This document shows positions 1-6,437 of a stretch of DNA of 8,419 nucleotides, one piece after another. Made by a program: the position numbers and the translations under genes. A model generated the notes under the pieces. That model was given only the letters and a program-made list of their open reading frames with translations. It did not search any database and was not told the DNA's origin. Source of the DNA: Reyranella sp. GTDB taxonomy: Bacteria; Pseudomonadota; Alphaproteobacteria; Reyranellales; Reyranellaceae. Each line of letters begins with the position of its first letter. The stretch's first letter is position 1. Where the stretch lies: the NCBI GenBank assembly GCA_004296815.1, contig SCVT01000706.1, positions 1 through 8,419 of the forward strand, written 5' to 3'.

Positions 1-1
1 C

Positions 2-946
2 TTCGGCATGGGTATCGACAAGCCCGACGTGCGCTTCGTCTGCCACGCCGACCTGCCGGCCAATGTCGAGGCCTACTACCAGGAGATCGGCCGTGCTGGC
101 CGCGACGGGCTGCCGGCCGACACGCTGACGCTCTATGGACTCGGTGACATGCAGCTCCGCCGCATGCAGATCGAACAGGGCGACTCTTCCGACGAGCGCA
201 AGCGCATCGAGCGCCAGAGGCTGGGCGCGCTGCTCTCGCTCGCCGAGGCGCCGCGCTGTCGCCGCCAGACCCTGCTCGCCTATTTCGGCGAGGCGTCGGA
301 GCCCTGCGGCAACTGCGATCTTTGCCAGGAGGGCGTCGAGCTGTTCGACGCCACCATCGACGCGCAGAAGGCGATGTCGGCGATCGTGCGCACCGGCGAG
401 CGCTTCGGCATGGAGCATCTCGTGTCGATCCTCACCGGCGCTCTCACCGACAACATCCAGAAGTTCAATCACGACAAGCTGCCGACCTTCGGCGTCGGCA
501 AGGACCGCAAGCCCGCCGAGTGGCGCTCGATCTTCCGCCAGCTCTCGGCTGTCGGCCTGACCGCGCAGGACCTGATGGAGCACGGTCGCTGGTGGGTCAC
601 CGACGAAGGCTGGCGCGTGCTGAAGGGCGAGCAGCGGATCGAGCTGCGCAAGGACCTGTCGTCAGGCGCCGCGGCCAAGGGCTCGCGCCGCAAGGCTGCG
701 GCCGCCGCGATCGTGGGCGATGCTGACACCGCGCTGCTGGATGCCCTCAAGGCGCTGCGCACCAAGCTCGCGCGGGCGCAGAACGTGCCAGCCTATGTCG
801 TGTTCTCCGATCGTACGCTCGCGGAACTCGCGACCCACCGGCCGACGACGGCCCGCGCCATGCGCGAAATCCACGGCATCGGCGACGCCAAGCTGGAACG
901 TTACGGAACCGCCTTCCTCGACGTCGTGCAGACTCACCTGCCGTAG
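2..946 (+). CDS. recQ: ATP-dependent DNA helicase RecQ, C-terminal part (5' end outside window)
   Basis: This is the 3' part of a RecQ-family 3'-5' DNA helicase, which unwinds forked and recombination intermediates in DNA repair. The reading frame is open from the first bases, so the gene starts upstream. Counting from the Met at base 8, the end of helicase motif V ([13 protein letters not shown]) leads into motif [12 protein letters not shown] (about 25-34), with its arginine finger region. The RecQ zinc-binding module follows, with Cys84, Cys100, Cys103 and Cys106 (PCGNCDLC). Next is an RQC winged-helix domain (about 115-215, with [19 protein letters not shown]), then a short Ala/Lys-rich linker and an HRDC domain (about 237-311). 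The order zinc-RQC-HRDC is that of full-length bacterial RecQ, and nothing appears truncated at the 3' end. It ends at TAG 944-946. The missing part should hold motifs I-IV. Identification is firm. Confidence 0.96.
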   Translation, partial: FGMGIDKPDVRFVCHADLPANVEAYYQEIGRAGRDGLPADTLTLYGLGDMQLRRMQIEQGDSSDERKRIERQRLGALLSLAEAPRCRRQTLLAYFGEASEPCGNCDLCQEGVELFDATIDAQKAMSAIVRTGERFGMEHLVSILTGALTDNIQKFNHDKLPTFGVGKDRKPAEWRSIFRQLSAVGLTAQDLMEHGRWWVTDEGWRVLKGEQRIELRKDLSSGAAAKGSRRKAAAAAIVGDADTALLDALKALRTKLARAQNVPAYVVFSDRTLAELATHRPTTARAMREIHGIGDAKLERYGTAFLDVVQTHLP

Positions 947-1026
947 AGCATTGTTGCCGCTGCCGGGATCGGCCGCGGGCGCGATGCTGAAGGCGTTTGC
1001 GGTCCCTGTTCTCCTCGAGCCGCCAC

Positions 1027-1050
1027 AGTTCCGCCTCAGGAACTTTTTTT
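1027..1050 (+). terminator. Probable weak intrinsic terminator of recQ
   Basis: A perfect 6-bp inverted repeat, AGTTCC and GGAACT (1027-1032 and 1039-1044), encloses a 6-base loop (GCCTCA). A run of seven T (1044-1050) begins with the last base of the stem. This is the layout of a Rho-independent terminator, about 80 bases after the recQ stop. The stem is short and only half GC, so termination may be partial. The 3' arm is also the -35 box of the promoter proposed at 1039-1063. Confidence 0.55.
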
Positions 1051-1063
1051 GCCTGTTTTCGTT
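1039..1063 (+). promoter_or_regulatory. EcfG-type (general stress response) promoter for the KaiC-kinase operon
   Basis: GGAAC at 1039-1043 and CGTT at 1060-1063 are separated by exactly 16 bases. This matches the published alphaproteobacterial sigma-EcfG/SigT consensus, GGAAC-N16-17-CGTT. Transcription would start near 1070, giving a leader of about 65 nt before the ATG at 1136. The match lies in the only sizeable gap ahead of the operon and on the correct strand. The promoter assignment is inferred from the motif; no expression evidence is available. Confidence 0.7.
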
Positions 1064-1083
1064 GAGCGAATCGGCTGCCGGAC

Positions 1084-1101
1084 GACGGAAAACATTCCGT
1101 C
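1084..1101 (+). repeat. Perfect inverted repeat in the predicted 5' leader
   Basis: GACGGAA (1084-1090) and TTCCGTC (1095-1101) form a perfect 7-bp stem with a 4-base loop (AACA). It lies between the proposed EcfG promoter and the ribosome binding site of the KaiC-like gene. No T-run follows, so it does not look like a terminator. It could be a leader hairpin affecting mRNA stability or translation, or a dyad bound by a regulator. Function unknown. Confidence 0.5.
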
Positions 1102-1126
1102 TGTCGGGCGGGGATCGACGGCGAAG

Positions 1127-1133
1127 AGAGGAG
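1127..1133 (+). promoter_or_regulatory. Ribosome binding site that sets the KaiC-like start
   Basis: AGAGGAG precedes the ATG at 1136, with 4 bases between its GAGG core and the start codon. It supports that ATG over an in-frame TTG at 1049, which lies upstream of the predicted transcription start and would add 29 residues unlike the family. Confidence 0.65.
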
Positions 1134-1135
1134 CC

Positions 1136-2626
1136 ATGGACGCCAGGGAAATAAAGCGGGCCCGTACCGGGGTGCCGGGGCTCGACGACATTCTTTTGGG
1201 CGGACTGGCGGAGGGGCGGGTCTTCCTGCTGGAGGGCACTCCCGGCACCGGCAAGACCACGATCGCGCTGCGCTTCCTCGATGAGGGCGCAAAGGCGGGC
1301 GAGCGGGGCCTCTACGTGACGCTTTCCGAGACGGAACAGGAACTGCGCATTGCGGCGGAATCGCACGGCTGGACACTCGACGACAAGGTCGAGGTCTTCG
1401 AGGTCGTGCCGCCGGAGAGCCTGCTCGACTCCGACCAGCAGCAGAGCCTGCTCTATTCGTCGGACCTCGAGCTCGGCGAGACGACCAAGCTCATCTTCGA
1501 GGCGGTCGAGCGCAGCAAGGCCACCCGCATCGTTCTCGACTCGCTGTCGGAGATCCGGCTGCTCGCCCAGAGCTCTCTGCGCTATCGCCGGCAGATCCTC
1601 GCCCTGAAGCACTATTTCTCGCGCCACGGCTCCACCGTGCTGATGCTCGACGATCTCACCACGGAAGCGATGGACAAGACCGTGCACAGCGTTGCCCACG
1701 GCGTCATACGCCTCGAAGAGCTGACGCCCGACTACGGCGCCGAACGCCGGCGGCTGCGCGTGATCAAGTATCGCGCCCAGGGATTCCGCGGCGGCTATCA
1801 CGACTTCACCATCGACAAGGGCGGCGCCCGGGTCTTCCCGCGTCTCGTCGCCGCCGAGCATCGGCGCGACTTCCGGCGAGCCCAGGTGAAGTCGGGTGTC
1901 GAGGCGCTCGATGCGCTGCTGGGCGGCGGCATCGAGCTGGGTTCCAGCACTCTGGTCCTCGGTCCGTCCGGCGCCGGCAAGAGCCTCCTGTGCCTGCAGT
2001 TCGTTGCCGACGCGATTCGCAAGGGCGGCAAGGCCGCGATGTTCGCCTTCGACGAGGAGCTTGGCCTGCTGTTCGATCGGGTGAGGCCGCTGGGCTTCGA
2101 TCTCGAGGCCATGCAGCGTGGCGGCAAGCTGATGATCAAGCAATTCGACGCGGCCGAGCTGTCACCCGGCGAGTTCGCGCACGAAGTGCGCAAGGCCGCC
2201 GCCGACCCCGAAGTGAAGACCGTCCTGATCGACAGTCTCAACGGCTACCAGGCGGCGATGCCGCAGGAGAACTCGCTCGTGCTGCACATGCACGAGCTGC
2301 TGCAGTACCTGAACCGTTGCGGGGTCTCGACGTTCCTGACCGTGGCCCAGCACGGCCTCGTGGGCGAGATGAAGTCGCCGGTCGACGTCACCTACCTGGC
2401 CGACTCGGTCATCCTCCTGCGCTACTTCGAGGCCGAAGGGTCGGTGCGGCGCGCTTTGTCGGTGATCAAGAAACGTACGGGCTGGCACGAGGACACGATC
2501 CGCGAGTTCTGGATCGACAAGGGCCTGCATGTCGGCGAGCCGTTGACGGAGTTCCACGGCGTGCTGCGCGGCACGCCCGAGCTGCACGCCGATCGCAGAC
2601 CCGGCCGGCCGGCGCACGAGGAGTGA
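1136..2626 (+). CDS. KaiC-like (RAD55/RecA-superfamily) double-domain ATPase
   Basis: A 496-residue protein with the two tandem RecA-like domains of KaiC, close to the length of cyanobacterial KaiC. Domain CI (about 5-235) has Walker A GTPGTGKTT (34-42) and a Walker B strand RIVLDSLSE (Asp135). Domain CII (about 250-480) has Walker A GPSGAGKS (276-283) and Walker B VLIDSLNG (Asp366). The C-terminal part, with DSVILLRYFEAEG and KKRTGWHEDTIREF, is typical of KaiC. By my alignment, the CI catalytic Glu pair of cyanobacterial KaiC (EE) reads Ser64-Glu65, and CII keeps Asp306-Glu307. The CII phosphosites Ser431/Thr432 correspond to Thr419/Tyr420. No kaiA or kaiB is present in the window. The gene overlaps the downstream histidine kinase by 4 bp, so the two products probably act together in signalling. 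A true circadian role is not supported. ATP hydrolysis, hexamer formation and cytoplasmic location are inferred from the family. Confidence 0.92.
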   Translation: MDAREIKRARTGVPGLDDILLGGLAEGRVFLLEGTPGTGKTTIALRFLDEGAKAGERGLYVTLSETEQELRIAAESHGWTLDDKVEVFEVVPPESLLDSDQQQSLLYSSDLELGETTKLIFEAVERSKATRIVLDSLSEIRLLAQSSLRYRRQILALKHYFSRHGSTVLMLDDLTTEAMDKTVHSVAHGVIRLEELTPDYGAERRRLRVIKYRAQGFRGGYHDFTIDKGGARVFPRLVAAEHRRDFRRAQVKSGVEALDALLGGGIELGSSTLVLGPSGAGKSLLCLQFVADAIRKGGKAAMFAFDEELGLLFDRVRPLGFDLEAMQRGGKLMIKQFDAAELSPGEFAHEVRKAAADPEVKTVLIDSLNGYQAAMPQENSLVLHMHELLQYLNRCGVSTFLTVAQHGLVGEMKSPVDVTYLADSVILLRYFEAEGSVRRALSVIKKRTGWHEDTIREFWIDKGLHVGEPLTEFHGVLRGTPELHADRRPGRPAHEE

Positions 2627-4308
2627 CCTCCTATGATCCGGGACGGCCACTCGTTGCGTTGATCCTGGCGCCGCGCGGCCGCGACTCTGCGGTCGCCGTG
2701 TCGCTGATCGAGCAGGCCGGCATCGCCTGCCGCGCATTCCGTAGCCTCGCCGAGCTGCTCCAGGCCCTCGACGACGATGCGGCGTTCGTGCTCATGACCG
2801 AGGAAGCGATCCGCACTGCCGATCTCAAGCCGCTCTCGCAGTGGCTGGCGACCCAGCCCGCCTGGTCCGACCTGCCGTTCGTGCTGGTGACGGACCATGG
2901 CGGCGGCCCGGAGCGCAATCCCATCGCCGGTCGCTGGCTCGAGGCCCTGGGCAACGTCTCCTTCCTCGAACGTCCTTTCCATCCCACGACCCTGACCAGC
3001 GTGGTGCGGGCCGCCCTCAAGGGCCGTCGCCGCCAGCTCGAGACGCGGGCGCTGCTCGAGGACCTGAAGAAGGGCGAGCTGAGGCTGCAGAAGGTCAATG
3101 ACGAGCTGGAGCGCAGGGTCGAGGAACGGACGGCACAGCTCCGCACCGCCCATGACGAACTGGTCGGACAGATCGCCGAACGTGAGCGCACCGAGTCGCA
3201 GCTTCGGCAGATGCAGAAGATGGAATCGATCGGCCAGCTCACCGGCGGCGTGGCGCACGACTTCAACAATCTCCTGACGGCGGTGATCGGCAACCTCGAG
3301 CTGCTGCGCAAGCGCGTGCCCGCCGACGCCAGGGTGGAGCGGCTGATCAGCGGCGCCATGCAGGCGGCCCAGCGTGGCGCGGCACTCACTCAGCGCCTGC
3401 TGGCCTTCGCACGCCATCAGGATCTCGAGCCGCGCGCCGTCGACCTCACCTCCCTGATCCGCGGCATGAGCGACATGCTGCGCCGGTCGATCGGGACGGT
3501 CGTCATCATGAAGCTCGATTTGCCGGAGATATTGCCGGCCGCCCATGTCGACGCCAACCAGGTCGAGCTGGCGCTGCTCAACCTCGTGGTCAACAGCCGC
3601 GACGCCATGCCGGACGGCGGCACGCTGACCATCGCCCTGGAGCTCGCAGAGACTGGGACAGCCCGCGACCTCGCGGAAGGCCGTTACCTCAGGCTCTCGG
3701 TCTCTGACACCGGCGCCGGTATGGATGCCGATACGCTGCGACGCGCCGTCGAGCCGTTCTTCTCGACCAAGGAGATCGGCAAGGGCACCGGCCTCGGTCT
3801 CTCGATGATCCACGGCCTCGCCCAGCAGCTCCATGGCGCGCTGCGTCTGTTCAGCACACCGGGCCGCGGCACGCGTGCCGAGTTGTGGCTGCCGGTCGCC
3901 AGTGATGCCGTGGCGACGAACGCACCGGCGGAGCCGGTGCGCCCGCCCGCCGCACAGCGGCGCCGGAAGCTCCTCTTTGTCGACGACGATTTCCTGATCA
4001 GCCTCAGCACCGTCTCGCTGCTCGAGGATCTCGGTCACGATGTGCTCAAGGCCTCGACCGGCGCCGCGGCGCTCAAGCTCCTGCAGGACAATGGCGCGGT
4101 CGATCTGATGATCACCGACTACGCCATGCCCGGCATGAACGGCCTGCAGCTCGCGGAGGAAGCGCGCAAGCTGCGGCCCGGCCTGCCGATCCTGCTGGCG
4201 ACGGGCTACGCCGACCTGCCGACGCGGGCGAGCTTCGAGCTGCCGCGCCTCAACAAGCCCTACCAGCAGAAGGAGCTCGCCGAGCAGATCGCGACCCTGC
4301 TCGGCTGA
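2623..4308 (+). CDS. Cytoplasmic hybrid histidine kinase with N-terminal pseudo-receiver and C-terminal receiver
   Basis: A 561-residue sensor kinase. Residues 10-130 look like a receiver fold that has lost its chemistry: the acidic pair after strand 1 is absent (LILAPRGR), the phospho-acceptor position reads MTEE, and the conserved Lys is Arg117 in LERPF. A coiled coil follows (about 135-200). The HisKA H-box is GGVAHDFNNLL, with His212 as the likely phosphorylation site. The HATPase domain has an N-box (LNLVVNSRDAMPDGG, Asn324), a G1 box DTGAGM (362-367) and a G2 box GKGTGLGLSMIHG (387-399). The C-terminal receiver (about 448-560) is intact: Asp454-456, Asp499 as acceptor, Thr527 and Lys545. 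There is no transmembrane segment or PAS domain, so the input is probably cytoplasmic. The start chosen is GTG at 2623, overlapping the upstream TGA, because it keeps strand 1 of the pseudo-receiver. An out-of-frame ATG at 2633 has better Shine-Dalgarno spacing. No separate output regulator is encoded nearby. Confidence 0.9.
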   Translation: MTSYDPGRPLVALILAPRGRDSAVAVSLIEQAGIACRAFRSLAELLQALDDDAAFVLMTEEAIRTADLKPLSQWLATQPAWSDLPFVLVTDHGGGPERNPIAGRWLEALGNVSFLERPFHPTTLTSVVRAALKGRRRQLETRALLEDLKKGELRLQKVNDELERRVEERTAQLRTAHDELVGQIAERERTESQLRQMQKMESIGQLTGGVAHDFNNLLTAVIGNLELLRKRVPADARVERLISGAMQAAQRGAALTQRLLAFARHQDLEPRAVDLTSLIRGMSDMLRRSIGTVVIMKLDLPEILPAAHVDANQVELALLNLVVNSRDAMPDGGTLTIALELAETGTARDLAEGRYLRLSVSDTGAGMDADTLRRAVEPFFSTKEIGKGTGLGLSMIHGLAQQLHGALRLFSTPGRGTRAELWLPVASDAVATNAPAEPVRPPAAQRRRKLLFVDDDFLISLSTVSLLEDLGHDVLKASTGAAALKLLQDNGAVDLMITDYAMPGMNGLQLAEEARKLRPGLPILLATGYADLPTRASFELPRLNKPYQQKELAEQIATLLG

Positions 4309-4312
4309 GCCT

Positions 4313-4702
4313 TTACTGGACGAACGGCATCACCCGCCGCACGCGCTCGTCGCGCAGCCACAGGCCGCCCCACACGACCAGCCCCAGCCAGACGCCGAAC
4401 AGCGTGTGGCTGAGCAGCGGATGGTCGAGCCGGAGATGCGTGGCGATCGCACCGCCGAACAGGCCGGTGAGCAGCACCGCGCCGAGCACCGCCGTGCGCG
4501 GCCAGGCGTAGAGCAGCGTGCCGACGAGCGTGATGATGCCGAGCAGGCGGGCGAAGCCGGTCGTCGCCGGATAGCCCAGCTCCTTCAGGCTGTCGTACAC
4601 CGCCTGGATCGGCACCAGCTTGATGGCGCTGTCCATCAGCAGGAACAGGATGGCGAGGCCGCTCAGGATGCGGCCCGCCCACAGGGCGCGCTTGGAGATC
4701 AT
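4313..4702 (-). CDS. DoxX-like family integral membrane protein
   Basis: A 129-residue hydrophobic protein with four predicted membrane helices (about 8-27, 52-67, 71-89 and 99-117). The pattern fits the DoxX-like family: a first helix with LLMDSAIKL, a loop with SLKELGYP, LLGIITLVGTLLYAWPRT, and GGAIATHLRLDHPLLSHTLF. Biochemical roles in this family are poorly defined; some relatives are linked to redox or thiosulfate metabolism, so no reaction is assigned. The ATG at 4702 is preferred because it lies 2 bases after the stop of the VOC gene and has AAGG 7 bases upstream, which suggests translational coupling. A GTG at 4738 would overlap the VOC gene by 34 bp and add a polar N-terminus. It is last in the proposed sigma-controlled cluster and ends 4 bp from the convergent kinase gene. 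Confidence 0.85.
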   Translation of the reverse strand: MISKRALWAGRILSGLAILFLLMDSAIKLVPIQAVYDSLKELGYPATTGFARLLGIITLVGTLLYAWPRTAVLGAVLLTGLFGGAIATHLRLDHPLLSHTLFGVWLGLVVWGGLWLRDERVRRVMPFVQ

Positions 4703-4704
4703 GC

Positions 4705-5124
4705 TCAGCCCTTCTTCTGCGGCGCGCCCATCGACCACAGGTAGCCGAACGGGTCGCGGAACTGGCCGTAGCGGTCGCCCCAGAACATGTCCTGCGGCGG
4801 CAGCACCGCCTCGGCGCCGGCCTTGATTGCCTTGTCGAAGGCTGAGTCGACGTCCGCCACCGCGAGGTGCAGCGTCACGCCGGCGGGCTTCTCCCAGGGA
4901 TGGCCGTGCTCGGGAAAGACGTCGGCCAGCATCAGCGAGCCGCCGTTGATCACGAGATGGATGTGCATGTAGCGGCCCTTGTCGTCGGGCGGCATGCGCA
5001 TGACTTCCTTGGCGCCCAGCGCCTTAACGTAGAAGTCGGAAGCCTTGGCCGCACCCTGTACCGAGAGATAGGGGCAGGGGCCCCCGAGCACGGGCGGCTG
5101 GGCGGGCTGGTTGGCATTGGTCAT
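4705..5124 (-). CDS. VOC-superfamily (PhnB/glyoxalase-like) protein
   Basis: A 139-residue protein of the vicinal oxygen chelate fold, in the PhnB-like branch. It has two beta-alpha-beta-beta-beta units: PYLSVQGAAKASDFYVKALGAKEVMRM at the start, MHIHLVINGGSLMLADVFPE in the first unit, VTLHLAVADVDSAFDKAIKAGAE opening the second, and the signature MFWGDRYGQFRDPFGYLW (113-130) near the end. His54/His56 and His86 lie where metal ligands often occur, but the substrate is unknown. The ATG at 5124 is chosen because GGAG sits 6 bases upstream and the proposed sigma-dependent promoter starts transcription near 5148. A TTG at 5154 would lie above that start. The downstream DoxX-like gene follows after 2 bases. 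VOC proteins are common partners of ECF/DGPF loci, so a role in detoxification or antibiotic binding is possible but unproven. Confidence 0.9.
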   Translation of the reverse strand: MTNANQPAQPPVLGGPCPYLSVQGAAKASDFYVKALGAKEVMRMPPDDKGRYMHIHLVINGGSLMLADVFPEHGHPWEKPAGVTLHLAVADVDSAFDKAIKAGAEAVLPPQDMFWGDRYGQFRDPFGYLWSMGAPQKKG

Positions 5125-5154
5125 GACAGTCTCCGTGGCTGTTGTCTGTTCCAA

Positions 5155-5182
5155 GGACGAATGGCCGACGCCCGTCCCGACA
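5155..5182 (-). promoter_or_regulatory. Predicted ECF42-type promoter for the VOC-DoxX pair
   Basis: On the minus strand, TGTCGG (5182-5177) is followed after 17 bases by CGTCC (5159-5155). The same boxes at the same spacing precede the DGPF gene (6874-6847), and the bases after -10 also agree (CCTTGG here, CCTAGG there). ECF42 promoters are described, from memory, as TGTCGA-like at -35 and CGTC/CGAC-like at -10, which fits. The element sits in the 74-bp gap between the sigma gene stop and the VOC start, 30 bases before that ATG. Confidence 0.72.
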
Positions 5183-5198
5183 TCGACCTCGGAATTAT

Positions 5199-6437
5199 TT
5201 ATCCCGACAGCCGGTCCAGATGCTGGCGGATATGGGCCGCCTCGGCCGGGGTGTTGGCGAGCGCGATGGCGCGGCCGAAGGCGATGCGCGCCTCGTCGGG
5301 CCGCTCGAGCTGCTTCAGCAAGGCCCCCTTCACACCATGGAAATAGAAGTAGCCGTCGAGGCGCTCGGCCAGCGGCTCGATCATCTCCAGCGCCGCCTCC
5401 GGGCCCTTCACCTTGGAGACCGCCACCGCGCGGTTGAGCGTCACCACCGGCGAGGGCTGCAGGCGCTCGAGGTTGGCGTAGAGCAGGTCGATCTGCGCCC
5501 AGTCGGTGTCCTCAGCGCGCGCCGCCCGCGCATGCAGCGCCGCGATCGCCGCCTGAATTTGGTAAGGCCCAGGCCGGGCATGGCGCATCGCCTTGTCGAT
5601 CAGCGCCAAACCTTCCGAGATCCGGGGCTGGCTCCACTGGCTGCGGTCCTGATCCTCCAGCAGCACGACGTTGCCGTCCCCGTCGAACCGCGCCTTGGCG
5701 CGCGACTGCTGCAGCAGCATCAGCGCCATCAGGCCCATGATCTCAGGCTCGGCCGGGAACAGCCGCAGCAGCAGGCGGGTCAGCCAGAGCGCTTCCTCGG
5801 CCAGCGGCTTGCGCGCCTCGACCTCGGCGGCGCTCGCCGAATAGCCCTCGTTGAAGGTGAGGTAGATCATCGCCGCCACCGCAGCCAGCCGCTCCGCGCG
5901 TTCGACCGCGCCCGGAGTCTCGAACGCCACCTTGCCCTGCGCGACGCGGGCCTTGGCGCGCGTGATGCGCTGCTCCATCGCCGCTTCGCCGACCAGGAAG
6001 GCGCGCGCGATCTGCTTCACCGTGAGGCCGCAGACGATGCGCAGCGCCAGCGCGATCTGCTGCGTCGCCGGCAGCTCGGGATGGCAGCAGACGAACAGCA
6101 GTCGCAGGATGTCGTCCTTGTAGTGCTCGCCGTCCAGCCGCTCGGCCATCGGCGTCTCGACATCGTCGAGGTCGGAGAGCTGCTCCTCGTCGGGCAGCTC
6201 GGTCTGTCTGGCGCGCCGCCGCACATCGTCCATCGCGGCGTTGCGCCCCACCATGATCAGCCAGGCCGCGGCGTCGCGCGGCGGGCCGTTCTGCGGCCAG
6301 GTCTTGAGCGCCCGCAGGCACGCCTCCTGGAACGCTTCCTCGGCCGTATCGAGATCCCGGAAGTAGCGCAGCAGGGCCCCCATCGCCTGGGGACGCGCGG
6401 CGGACAGAACCGGGTCGATCCAGCCGAGGTCGTTCAT
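5199..6437 (-). CDS. ECF42-type RNA polymerase sigma factor with C-terminal TPR-like extension
   Basis: A 412-residue sigma factor, about twice the length of an ordinary ECF sigma. Region 2 lies near 15-75 (TAEEAFQEACLRALKTWP, then AAAWLIMVGRNAAMDDVRRR). Region 4 lies near 110-165 (LRLLFVCCHPELPATQQIALALRIVCGLTVKQIARAFLV, then EQRITRAKARV). The long C-terminal part begins with YLTFNEGYSAS (192-202), a signature of this group (DUF6596), and continues with helical TPR-like repeats to the end (DEARIAFGRAIALANTPAEAAHIRQHLDRL). ECF42 members have no cognate anti-sigma factor and are usually encoded beside DGPF proteins, as here; the extension is thought to control activity. The ATG at 6437 overlaps the DGPF stop as ATGA with no strong Shine-Dalgarno, so translation is probably coupled. 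The product likely activates the two matching promoters at 6847-6874 and 5155-5182. The inducing signal is unknown. Confidence 0.93.
   Translation of the reverse strand: MNDLGWIDPVLSAARPQAMGALLRYFRDLDTAEEAFQEACLRALKTWPQNGPPRDAAAWLIMVGRNAAMDDVRRRARQTELPDEEQLSDLDDVETPMAERLDGEHYKDDILRLLFVCCHPELPATQQIALALRIVCGLTVKQIARAFLVGEAAMEQRITRAKARVAQGKVAFETPGAVERAERLAAVAAMIYLTFNEGYSASAAEVEARKPLAEEALWLTRLLLRLFPAEPEIMGLMALMLLQQSRAKARFDGDGNVVLLEDQDRSQWSQPRISEGLALIDKAMRHARPGPYQIQAAIAALHARAARAEDTDWAQIDLLYANLERLQPSPVVTLNRAVAVSKVKGPEAALEMIEPLAERLDGYFYFHGVKGALLKQLERPDEARIAFGRAIALANTPAEAAHIRQHLDRLSG

Noticed and set aside
1049..1135. N-terminal extension of the KaiC-like protein from a TTG
   Set aside because: It would start upstream of the predicted transcription start, has no ribosome binding site, and adds residues unlike the family. 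The ATG at 1136 has a clear Shine-Dalgarno.
662..2143. Long minus-strand open frame (493 codons) opposite the 3' end of recQ and the KaiC-like gene
   Set aside because: Its translation is low-complexity and matches no family, while the plus strand carries clear RecQ and KaiC motifs. Long antisense frames are expected in GC-rich DNA.
2422..4038. Minus-strand open frame of 538 codons opposite the histidine kinase
   Set aside because: The composition (Gln, Arg, His, Leu-rich) is that of a codon shadow, and every kinase motif is on the plus strand.
5125..5154. N-terminal extension of the VOC protein from a TTG at 5154
   Set aside because: It lies within or above the predicted promoter start region, and the ATG at 5124 has GGAG at good spacing.
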